Assembly: GCA_023387245.1 (NCBI GenBank)
Contig: JAEWIH010000032.1
Span: forward strand, 1 to 11,584
Source of the DNA: Bacillota bacterium
Lineage (GTDB): Bacteria; Bacillota_I; Bacilli_A; Erysipelotrichales; Erysipelotrichaceae
Direction of reading: 5' to 3'
DNA length: 11,584 bases
Shown: piece by piece, positions 4,411-11,584 of the stretch
Numbering within the stretch: position 1 is the stretch's first letter
How the letters are laid out: every line of letters begins with the position of its first letter
The notes under the pieces: generated by a model
Databases searched by the model: none
Told to the model about the DNA's origin: nothing
What the model saw: the letters and a program-made list of their open reading frames with translations, nothing else
Translations under genes and position numbers: made by a program

Positions 4411-4462
4411 TCATAATAAAAGTGAACCCTTCAGTTGATTATCCAACTTTCTAGGATCACTT
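4411..4462 (-). terminator. Terminator of the miaB-RNase J2-ftsK operon
   Basis: On the minus strand AGTGATCCT (4461-4453) pairs with AGGGTTCACT (4430-4421) with an internal mismatch. An inner hairpin AGTTG/CAACT (4433-4448) stacks inside it, and TTTATT follows. It starts 6 bases after the ftsK stop codon. The U-run is interrupted, so efficiency is uncertain. Confidence 0.6.
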
Positions 4463-4467
4463 CATCA

Positions 4468-6678
4468 TTAATCATTTTTAATATAAACATCCCGAGGCTT
4501 AGAACCTTGAGCAGGACCAATGACACCCATAGCCTCTAATTGATCAATCATTCTAGCCGCTCGATTATAACCAACACTAAAGCGACGCTGCAGTAATGAA
4601 GTAGACGCTTTTTGACAATCAATAACAAATTGTTTAGCTTCTTCAAATAGTGGATCATCGGTAATATCAACAAATCCATCAGCACTACCTTCATTACTCA
4701 AGTTAAAAAACTGTTCATCATAAACAGGCTTCATTTGTTTTTTAGCAAACTCAACCACTCTACTAACTTCATCATCAGCCACAAATACACCCTGAATTCT
4801 AATTGGATGCGGTTCACCAATTGGCTGATACAACATATCACCATAACCAAGTAAACGCTCAGCCCCAGTAACATCTAAAATAGTCCGAGAATCAGTTCCA
4901 CTAGAAACAGCAAATGCGATACGCGAAGGAATATTAGCCTTAATTACCCCCGTAATAACATCAACCGACGGTCTTTGAGTAGCAACAATCAAATGAATAC
5001 CAGCCGCTCTAGCTAACTGCGTAATCCGTTGTATCGATGCTTCAACCTCTTTATTAGCCACCATCATCAAATCAGCTAACTCATCAATAATAACCACAAT
5101 ATAAGGCATTTTATTTAAATTATTGATTACTGCCTTCTCATTATAACCAGCAATATTTCTAGCACCAACCATTTGAAAAGCCGAATAACGCTCTTGCATT
5201 ATATTAACAACAATATTCAATGATCTAGAAGCTTCCAAAGCATCAGAAATAACTGGTGCTATTAAATGAGGGATATCATTAAAAATCGCAAACTCAACTT
5301 TCTTTGGATCAATTAATAGTAATTTAACATCCGCAGGATTAGTATTCATAACTAACGAAGTAATAATCCCATTAACACACACCGACTTACCAGAACCAGT
5401 CGCACCAGCAATTAATAAATGGGGCATTTTATTAATCTCACCATATACAGGCTTACCCATTAAATCTTTACCCAACATCATTAACAACTGACTATTTGTA
5501 TATTTTTCATCAACATTTTTAGCCAAATCATACATCCTAACCGGAATCATCTCAACATTAGGAATTTCGACACCAACCGCATTTCTACCAGGAATTGGCG
5601 CCTCAATTCTTAAATCTTTAACCGCCAACTCCATCATAATATTGTCAGCTAAAGAATTAAACCTAGAAACCTTAATGTTTGAATCTAAACGCAATTCAAA
5701 TTTAGTAACAGCAGGGCCTATATGAGTAGATAATAAAGTAGTAGGAACACCAAATCTATCTAAAATATCAACAAGTTTCTTACCACGATCACTAGCAGCA
5801 GCCTCATTAGCATTAGAAATACGATTTTTAACCGCCTTATCCAATAAATTGATAGAAGGCAAAATGTATTTAGAACTATCATTAACATTTTTTACTTTAC
5901 TAACTGTTTCAAAAGTAACATCCTGTTCTAAAACACTAGCACCCATGTTACTAGCAAACTGCGGTTGATTATCATCAACCTTAACTAAATCGTCACTAGT
6001 ATCATCATGCTTCAACAGCTTAATTTTAGGCTTTTCATTTTGAACAGAAACATCTTTATCACTGCGCTTTAAAGTTAATTTATTAAAATCAATTTTTGGA
6101 GGGCGCACTTTATTTAACACTTTAGAAGGAGATAAATCAATATTTATATCACGAGGTGGTTTTTGGACATATTCTTTGGCATAATGATAAAAACATAATA
6201 ATACACCAATCAAAATCAAAAATAAAATCAAAAATAAACTACCCCAATAATCTAGTAAAGAAGAAAATAAAGCAAACAAAGCCTGACCCAAAAGTCCCCC
6301 ATAACTATTAGCATTTTTAAATAATATTGAATAAATATTATCAAAATAGCGACTAAAACTAGTAAATCCTGAAACATTTGGGCTATAAATCCAAGCTAAT
6401 AAAGATATGAAACTTAAAAATAAAATTATCCCTCCAATAATTTGGAATTTATTAAAAATTAATAATTGTCGTTTGAAAATAATAATGATTGATAATAATA
6501 TAAATAAGATGAAATAAAAAATCTGAAATTGTCCCAATAATAAACCAACTAAATTATTTATAAAATTACCAACATCACCAAATCTAAACAAGCCAATAAA
6601 TGAAATTAAAATAGTAATTAAACATGAAAATAAAATAGTTATACTAAATGTTGCATTTTTACTCTTTGATTTAGCCAA
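4468..6678 (-). CDS. ftsK: DNA translocase FtsK/SpoIIIE
   Basis: The 736-residue protein is an ATP-driven, septum-located motor that pumps chromosomal DNA during division. Four membrane helices lie at about 12-31, 41-68, 79-97 and 141-163, followed by a short charged linker to about 265. The alpha/beta motor follows: Walker A GATGSGKS at 425-432, Walker B VVIIDELADLMM at 528-539, and ATQRPSVDVITGVIKANIPSR at about 566-586. The C-terminal gamma winged helix (about 675-736, with LLQRRFSVGYNRAARMIDQLE) reads polar DNA sequences. The length fits SpoIIIE-type proteins with short linkers. The start codon is TTG, immediately after the TAG stop of the upstream gene; its GGGAGGGA ribosome site lies within the last codons of that gene, so translation is probably coupled. 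It is the last gene of the operon. Adjacency to an RNase J2 gene resembles the rnjB-spoIIIE region of Bacillus subtilis. Confidence 0.97.
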   Translation of the reverse strand: MAKSKSKNATFSITILFSCLITILISFIGLFRFGDVGNFINNLVGLLLGQFQIFYFILFILLSIIIIFKRQLLIFNKFQIIGGIILFLSFISLLAWIYSPNVSGFTSFSRYFDNIYSILFKNANSYGGLLGQALFALFSSLLDYWGSLFLILFLILIGVLLCFYHYAKEYVQKPPRDINIDLSPSKVLNKVRPPKIDFNKLTLKRSDKDVSVQNEKPKIKLLKHDDTSDDLVKVDDNQPQFASNMGASVLEQDVTFETVSKVKNVNDSSKYILPSINLLDKAVKNRISNANEAAASDRGKKLVDILDRFGVPTTLLSTHIGPAVTKFELRLDSNIKVSRFNSLADNIMMELAVKDLRIEAPIPGRNAVGVEIPNVEMIPVRMYDLAKNVDEKYTNSQLLMMLGKDLMGKPVYGEINKMPHLLIAGATGSGKSVCVNGIITSLVMNTNPADVKLLLIDPKKVEFAIFNDIPHLIAPVISDALEASRSLNIVVNIMQERYSAFQMVGARNIAGYNEKAVINNLNKMPYIVVIIDELADLMMVANKEVEASIQRITQLARAAGIHLIVATQRPSVDVITGVIKANIPSRIAFAVSSGTDSRTILDVTGAERLLGYGDMLYQPIGEPHPIRIQGVFVADDEVSRVVEFAKKQMKPVYDEQFFNLSNEGSADGFVDITDDPLFEEAKQFVIDCQKASTSLLQRRFSVGYNRAARMIDQLEAMGVIGPAQGSKPRDVYIKND

Positions 6679-8349
6679 CTAAATCCCTCCCTCACTTAAA
6701 TTAATTTCACTAATAACTGGCAATACTATCGGTTTTTTACCAGTACGCTTAAATATAAATTTATTAACTAATTCTCTAGCATTATTTCGACACTCAATAT
6801 TATCATACCTATTTTCTTCTCTAGCCTTATCAATAACCGACTCTAAAATTTTGCCACACTCTTCTATAATATCATTGGCATCTTTTAAATAAATAACACC
6901 CCGAGACTGAACATCTGGCCCACCAATAATCTTTTTAGTTTTAAAATCTAAAACAACACCAATTATAATTGCGCCTTCATTAGCCAAAATTTGACGATCA
7001 CGCATAATTAGTCCTAAAGAATCTAAAGAACTTTGGCCATCAATTAAAACATTAGCTGCCTTAATATAATTAGCACTATTATTAAATTTACCATCAATAA
7101 ACTCAGCAATTTGGCCATTATCTAGCACAATAATATCATGCGCTAAATAGCCTTTTTCTAAAGCAATATTTGCATTCTCAAGCAAAAAGCGATAACCACC
7201 CTTTATCGGAATATAATATTTAGGCTTCAATAAAGAAATCATCATCTTTAAATCTTCACAAGACGGATGCATTGTATAATATTTTTGTCGAGACAAACTT
7301 ATAACCTTTACCCCCTCTTTATACAATTCATCTTCCATCGAAGAAGCCTCTTTCTCGCACCCCTGAATAACCGGAGAAGCAACAATAACTAAATCATTAG
7401 CACACAAAGAAACTTGTGTATTTTCCCTACTAGCAATTGATTGCATTAACCTAAAAACTTTAGGACCCTGTTCCGCCACTATAACTATTACATCTTGACG
7501 ATCTTGTAACTGATCAGCACTTAAAATTAGTTTTTTAGGAAATGTATAATATTTTAAAGAAGATAAATAATTAACCAATTTTAAAATATACTCATTAACG
7601 AAAAATACTGGCCTTTTTTTAGCAATAGCACAATCCAAAACTTCTAACAATCTAAAAATATTTTGTTGGTATAAAGTAACAAAAACACGACCATTAGCCT
7701 TTTCAATCAAAGGTAATAAAGTATCTTTAGTTCTATGATTTGGTGACGTAAAACCAAAACGAGCAGCCGTTTTAGATTCAGTCAATAAAGCAAATACACC
7801 TTTTTTACCAATCTCAGAAATTTCATTAATATCATTAGAAAAAGCTGGCCGGCTAATATCAAAATCCATAATATACTCACTAGCATAAACTATATATCCA
7901 TGCTTAGTTTCAATAGCCAAACCAATTTGATCACACATTGAATGAGTTAAAGAAAAACTTCTAATTTTAATACCATCAACATTAAAGACACCTTTTCTTT
8001 TAATTCGATTTAATTTAATGTCTTTCAACTTATGTTCTTTAATTAAATCATTAATTAAACAAATTGTAAAAGGAGTAGCAAATACAGGAATATTTAATAC
8101 TTTTAATAAATATGGCAAGCCACCAACAACATCATCATGACCATGGGTAATAATAATCCCAACTACCCGATCACGATTTTCTAACAAATATTGAAAATCA
8201 CAAATAATACACTCAACACCTAATTGACTAGCTTCAGGATATTTTAAACCACAATCAATAATTAAAATTTTATTATTGATTTCTATTAAAAGCATATTTC
8301 TGCCATCTTCATCTAGACCACCAAGTGCCATAATTTTTATATTATCCAT
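6679..8349 (-). CDS. rnjB: RNase J2-like protein with degenerate active site
   Basis: The 556-residue protein has the full RNase J architecture: a metallo-beta-lactamase core, a beta-CASP insert (about 210-350) and a C-terminal domain. Active RNase J enzymes process and degrade RNA with 5'-to-3' exo- and endonuclease activity using two metal ions. Here the ligand motif reads H69-G-H71-D-D73-V74, with Val replacing the usual last His of HxHxDH. The usual metal-binding Asp of the TGDFKFD motif is Glu158 (ASEYIMDFD). The late PVHGEYR motif reads PIKGGYR, with Lys383 for His. The upstream HxSGH motif reads YYTMH, with its first His lost. H136 is kept. RNase J2 of Bacillus is known to be diverged and weakly active while partnering J1; this one is further degenerate, so a structural role in a J1/J2 complex is likely. 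ATG lies 4 bases after the miaB stop, with AAGGAG in the miaB end. The assignment to J2 rather than J1 rests on these losses and the ftsK neighbour. Confidence 0.85.
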   Translation of the reverse strand: MDNIKIMALGGLDEDGRNMLLIEINNKILIIDCGLKYPEASQLGVECIICDFQYLLENRDRVVGIIITHGHDDVVGGLPYLLKVLNIPVFATPFTICLINDLIKEHKLKDIKLNRIKRKGVFNVDGIKIRSFSLTHSMCDQIGLAIETKHGYIVYASEYIMDFDISRPAFSNDINEISEIGKKGVFALLTESKTAARFGFTSPNHRTKDTLLPLIEKANGRVFVTLYQQNIFRLLEVLDCAIAKKRPVFFVNEYILKLVNYLSSLKYYTFPKKLILSADQLQDRQDVIVIVAEQGPKVFRLMQSIASRENTQVSLCANDLVIVASPVIQGCEKEASSMEDELYKEGVKVISLSRQKYYTMHPSCEDLKMMISLLKPKYYIPIKGGYRFLLENANIALEKGYLAHDIIVLDNGQIAEFIDGKFNNSANYIKAANVLIDGQSSLDSLGLIMRDRQILANEGAIIIGVVLDFKTKKIIGGPDVQSRGVIYLKDANDIIEECGKILESVIDKAREENRYDNIECRNNARELVNKFIFKRTGKKPIVLPVISEINLSEGGI

Positions 8350-8353
8350 TCAA

Positions 8354-9793
8354 TCACTCCTTAACTAACTCACCAGATAAAAACCAAGTTTTAACATTAG
8401 TAATCTTTACTTTAACTATATCACCAACAGCACAATCATCACCAACAAAATTAACTAATTTTTGATGACGACTATAACCCGACCAAACGTTTTCATCTTT
8501 TTTAGACGGACCATCAACTAAAACCTCAACAATTTGATTTAAATATTTTTGATTATTCATTAATGCATATTTCTTAACTAAATTATTTAAATTATATAAT
8601 CTATCTTTTTTAGTCTCAGAATCGATATCATCTGGCATTAATGCAGCTGGAGTACCAGAGCGTGGAGAAAAAATAAATGTATAAGCATTGTCATATTGAC
8701 AATAGTCAAATACTTCTAATGTTTTTTCAAAATCCTTGTCACTTTCATTAGGAAAACCAACAATAATATCAGTAGAAACAGCACAATCAGGAATTAATTT
8801 TTTAATTTTATCATATAATTCAATATATTCTTTCACTGTATAACGTCTAGCCATTTTAGACAATATACTATCAGAACCACTTTGTAATGGTAAATGAATA
8901 TATGGCATGATGTTATCATATTTAGCAATCACTTCAATCATTTTATCGCTAAAATTCCAAGGATGTGAAGTAGTAAATCTAATTCTATTAATACCAGTCA
9001 ATGCTACTTGCTCTAATAAATAAGCAAACCCGTCTTCCATATTTAAATCTTTACCATAAGCATTAACATTTTGTCCTAATAAAGTAACTTCTTTAAAACC
9101 TTTATCCTTCAAATCTAGTACTTCTGTTAAAATATCATCAACTAAGCGACTACGCTCTTTCCCTCTAGTAAAAGGAACTATACAATATGTACAAAACTTA
9201 TCACACCCATACATAATATTTACCCATGCTTTATGTTTGCCAAAACGAGAAACTGGTAAATTTTCAACAATATCTCCTTCTTGAGAATATACTTCAACCG
9301 TTTTCTCTTTAGATAAGTAAGCATGTTCTAATAATGTCGGCAATCTATGAATATTATGCGTACCAAAAATCAAATCCACTTGTGGATAAGTTTTTAAAAT
9401 CTTTTGAACTATAACTTCTTCCTGTACCATACAACCACAGACACCAATAATTAAATCTGGATTTTGGACTTTTAAATGCTTTAGTTGACCAATTTCACCA
9501 AATACTTTATTATTCGCATTCTCACGAATCGAACATGTATTTAATAAAATTACATCTGCTTCTTTTTCATCAGAAGTAGCAACATAATTCATACTTTCTA
9601 ATAAACCTGCTAATGTTTCTGAATCTCTTTCATTAGCTTGACATCCATATGTCCGAATATAATATTTTTTATAACTGCCTAATAACTGTTGGCTTTCACT
9701 TAAATTAACATCACGAATAATGTTAACTTTATCACGATGCCTAGCACGAGCCTTATTTAAAGAAGGCAAAACCCATTTATCTTTTGTATTCAT
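8354..9793 (-). CDS. miaB: tRNA-2-methylthio-N6-dimethylallyladenosine synthase MiaB
   Basis: The 479-residue protein is a radical-SAM methylthiotransferase that converts i6A37 to ms2i6A37 in tRNAs reading UNN codons, using two 4Fe-4S clusters. Residues about 44-160 are the N-terminal MTTase domain with cluster cysteines C51 (YGCQAN), C87 (NTCSIRE) and C121 (VCGCM). The radical-SAM motif CDKFCTYC gives C197, C201 and C204. Typical MiaB sequence follows (LLGQNVNAYG, TSHPWNFSD, LPLQSGSD). The last 65 residues form a TRAM RNA-binding domain. About 40 basic residues precede the first domain, as in Bacillus MiaB. The AGGTGG ribosome site lies 4 bases before the ATG. It is the first gene of an operon with its own promoter (9857-9885) and a hairpin leader; the RNase J2-like gene follows after 4 bases. 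Confidence 0.97.
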   Translation of the reverse strand: MNTKDKWVLPSLNKARARHRDKVNIIRDVNLSESQQLLGSYKKYYIRTYGCQANERDSETLAGLLESMNYVATSDEKEADVILLNTCSIRENANNKVFGEIGQLKHLKVQNPDLIIGVCGCMVQEEVIVQKILKTYPQVDLIFGTHNIHRLPTLLEHAYLSKEKTVEVYSQEGDIVENLPVSRFGKHKAWVNIMYGCDKFCTYCIVPFTRGKERSRLVDDILTEVLDLKDKGFKEVTLLGQNVNAYGKDLNMEDGFAYLLEQVALTGINRIRFTTSHPWNFSDKMIEVIAKYDNIMPYIHLPLQSGSDSILSKMARRYTVKEYIELYDKIKKLIPDCAVSTDIIVGFPNESDKDFEKTLEVFDYCQYDNAYTFIFSPRSGTPAALMPDDIDSETKKDRLYNLNNLVKKYALMNNQKYLNQIVEVLVDGPSKKDENVWSGYSRHQKLVNFVGDDCAVGDIVKVKITNVKTWFLSGELVKE

Positions 9794-9803
9794 AATCCCA
9801 CCT

Positions 9804-9839
9804 AAAAATCAGAAATAGCCAGAGCATTACTCTAGCTAT
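9804..9839 (-). promoter_or_regulatory. Leader hairpin before miaB, terminator-like
   Basis: On the minus strand ATAGCTAGAG (9839-9830) and CTCTGGCTAT (9824-9815) form a 10-bp stem with one G-U pair and a 5-base loop, followed by TTCTGATTTTT. The miaB ribosome site begins right after. It lies downstream of the predicted miaB start and upstream of the gene, so it is in the leader. It may end transcripts from the phosphotransferase gene, attenuate miaB, or protect the 5' end of the operon mRNA. Confidence 0.6.
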
Positions 9840-9856
9840 ATAAAATAACTTTAAAA

Positions 9857-9885
9857 ATTATAACAAATATTTATAAATAATTCAA
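9857..9885 (-). promoter_or_regulatory. Promoter of the miaB-RNase J2-ftsK operon
   Basis: On the minus strand TTGAAT (9885-9880), a 17-base spacer and TATAAT (9862-9857) form a near-consensus promoter. The start is expected near 9850, giving a leader of about 57 nt that includes the hairpin at 9815-9839. It begins 5 bases after the upstream gene's stop codon. Confidence 0.75.
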
Positions 9886-9889
9886 TTTA

Positions 9890-11341
9890 CTAAACATCCA
9901 ATAATTTAGTAACCGCCTCAATAAAGGCCTCAAGCACTTTAATTCTAGCATATTTTTTATCATTACCAGCAATTAAAATCCAAGGAGCATAGGCTTTATT
10001 AGTCCTTTCAACCATCTCATCCATAACTTTAACATAATCATCATATTTATCATGATTACGCCAATCTTCATCAGTTAATTTGTAAGATTTCTCCGGATTA
10101 TTTTGGCGATCCATAAATCTTAAATATTGTTCTTGTTTTGAAATACAAATTAAAAATTTTAAAACTAAAGTATTTTGATCACTCAAACTTTTTTCGAAAT
10201 CATTAATTTCTTGATAAGCCTGCCTAGTACGATATAAAGGTGTAAACTGCTCTAATCTTTCAACCATAACCCTACCATACCAACTACGATCATAAATAGT
10301 TAAATGACCTGCAGCAGGCAATGTTTTATAAAAACGCCATAAATAATGATGATTAAGTTCTTCTTTACTAGGAGCAGCCGTAGTAGCCACTTTTACCATT
10401 CTTGGATCCATATATCTAACTAATCGCTTAATAGATCCCCCTTTACCAGCCGCATCAGTCCCTTCAAAAACCACGATCGCTCGCTTATTAGAACTATATA
10501 GTCGATATAATAAATCTGCCGCTTGTTTTTGTAAAACTTCTAATTTACTATCATATTCTTCTAAAGTAATAGATTTATTTAAATCAATATTAGATACTGG
10601 AAAATGTGATAAAGGCGATAAATATACACTAGGCTCACTACGATCACGCTGAAAATGAATATCTAACATATTATTAACACTCATCAATACAAACCGAGAA
10701 GCTGATTTCAAATCATCTGTCATCACTAAATGCCATGGACATTTAGCATTTGCTGAAGCAGTTAAAACTCTCTCAAAATGATTTAAATACTTATTATATT
10801 TTTCAAGCTGTAATGCGTCTTGATGATCGCTAAAAAAATGTAAATCAGGATGTTTTTCTAACTGACTAACCCTTTTTTTCATAGTCTTTTTACTTTGAAC
10901 TAAAAAGAATTTTACAACTACAGTATTATCTTGTAATAATAAATTTTCAAAAAATGCTAGATCATTAACTTTTTTAATTAATTCATTATCTTTAATTTTT
11001 AAATCATTAAACAATTCATAATAAAAAGAACGATCATAAATAGTAATACTACCAACTTGAGGTAAATCTAAAGCAAATCTTCTTAAAAACGGATATTTTT
11101 TTTCATCTTTACTAGCAACATCAAACGACAAAACATTTAAATATCTAGGATCTAATTCTCTAATCAAATCTTTAATAATCATAGCCCGACCACTCGATTC
11201 AAAACCATCTAAAAGAATTACTAAAGAACTTTTATCATCAGCTAGCTGCCTTTGTTTTTTAGCCAATAATTTACCTAACTCACTCCGCTTTTCACTATCA
11301 ACCTCTAAATTAGACATTGATTCCATAAATTCTTTTAACAT
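9890..11341 (-). CDS. pap: Polyphosphate:AMP phosphotransferase (tandem PPK2 domains)
   Basis: The 483-residue protein is a two-domain PPK2 of the class that phosphorylates AMP to ADP with polyphosphate as donor, linking polyphosphate stores to the nucleotide pool. The C-terminal domain (about 265-483) has an intact Walker A GTDAAGKGG (294-302), IYDRSWYGRV (349-358) and the Pro/Trp-rich PPK2 lid (DEDWRNHDKYDDY). The N-terminal domain (about 12-230) keeps the fold, with DGFESSGR (45-52) and IYDRSFYYELF (101-111), but lacks the Walker A lysine, as is usual for the inactive half in this family. ATG at 11341 has GGGGTG 9 bases upstream and overlaps the stop of the preceding gene (ATGTTAA), so the two are probably coupled. 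No clear terminator precedes the miaB promoter other than the hairpin at 9804-9839. Single-domain PPK2 proteins are half this length. Confidence 0.92.
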   Translation of the reverse strand: MLKEFMESMSNLEVDSEKRSELGKLLAKKQRQLADDKSSLVILLDGFESSGRAMIIKDLIRELDPRYLNVLSFDVASKDEKKYPFLRRFALDLPQVGSITIYDRSFYYELFNDLKIKDNELIKKVNDLAFFENLLLQDNTVVVKFFLVQSKKTMKKRVSQLEKHPDLHFFSDHQDALQLEKYNKYLNHFERVLTASANAKCPWHLVMTDDLKSASRFVLMSVNNMLDIHFQRDRSEPSVYLSPLSHFPVSNIDLNKSITLEEYDSKLEVLQKQAADLLYRLYSSNKRAIVVFEGTDAAGKGGSIKRLVRYMDPRMVKVATTAAPSKEELNHHYLWRFYKTLPAAGHLTIYDRSWYGRVMVERLEQFTPLYRTRQAYQEINDFEKSLSDQNTLVLKFLICISKQEQYLRFMDRQNNPEKSYKLTDEDWRNHDKYDDYVKVMDEMVERTNKAYAPWILIAGNDKKYARIKVLEAFIEAVTKLLDV

Positions 11342-11580
11342 ATGTAATTACACCCCTGCTTATAATCAATTAATAATTTGTTATACCAGTCTAATATTTT
11401 TATAAAAACACTAATGTCCAACTGCTTTGAATAATTTTGTTTAAAAGCTTTAACAAAAGCAACAAAATCATTAGAAAAACGTCCGTTAATTTCTAAAAAG
11501 CGATCAACAAAAACTAATACATATTTTTGAGAAAAATCTAATAAATCAGCAACTGTTTTTATATTATCTTTAGCAACCAT
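11335..11580 (-). CDS. Hypothetical protein upstream of pap, 5' end uncertain
   Basis: The frame from ATG at 11580 gives 81 residues and ends with TAA at 11335, overlapping the pap start by 7 bases. Only 4 bases remain before the window edge and no ribosome site is visible, so the true start may lie further upstream (the frame is still open). The protein is soluble, mixed charged and aromatic, probably helical, ending in CNYIC. It has no recognised domain. The overlap with pap suggests one operon and perhaps a role in the same process, but nothing in the sequence shows it. Confidence 0.55.
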   Translation of the reverse strand: MVAKDNIKTVADLLDFSQKYVLVFVDRFLEINGRFSNDFVAFVKAFKQNYSKQLDISVFIKILDWYNKLLIDYKQGCNYIC

Positions 11581-11584
11581 AACT

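Overview
The window is AT-rich Bacillota-type DNA. Shine-Dalgarno sites are strong, promoters have the TTGnnn-17-TATAAT form, one TTG start is used, UGA acts as a stop (miaB), and the tRNA genes encode CCA. A DNA translocase lies beside an RNase J2-like protein, as in Bacillus. A COG2509 flavoprotein and a tandem-domain polyphosphate:AMP phosphotransferase complete the picture. Together these suggest a low-GC gut-type lineage such as Erysipelotrichales or a relative; the exact taxon is an inference.

Layout. (1) 1-554, minus strand: the N-terminal 141 residues of a surface lipoprotein with a histidine-triad (HxxHxH) motif, running off the left edge. Its promoter is good and its leader is crowded with palindromes. 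(2) 592-1181, minus strand: a tRNA operon transcribed Val-Thr-Tyr-Gln-Lys-Gly, with its own promoter and intrinsic terminator. (3) 1351-2703, plus strand: a COG2509 FAD-dependent dehydrogenase. (4) About 2760-4410: an accessory island that looks like a decayed phage or integrative element. It holds a 72-residue protein, an unannotated 40-residue hydrophobic peptide gene overlapped by a convergent antisense RNA, a divergent XRE regulator of clearly higher GC, and a tyrosine recombinase pseudogene. (5) 4411-9885, minus strand: a housekeeping operon miaB - RNase J2-like - ftsK/spoIIIE with its own promoter, a hairpin leader and a terminator. (6) 9890-11584, minus strand: polyphosphate:AMP phosphotransferase preceded by an overlapping small gene at the right edge.

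The main novelty candidate is the 3086-3313 locus. A 40-codon ORF with a charged N-terminus and one hydrophobic helix has a near-consensus promoter. On the other strand an extended -10 promoter and a perfect intrinsic terminator define an RNA of about 137 nt that covers most of the ORF. This is the layout of a type I toxin-antitoxin module. An inverted repeat over the toxin -10 box and the divergent XRE gene suggest a second, transcriptional layer of control. The RNA boundaries, toxicity and XRE binding are all inferred.

Other points of interest are the RNase J paralogue that has lost several metal-ligand residues, the zinc-type lipoprotein under a possible Fur-family operator, and the hairpin leader of the miaB operon.
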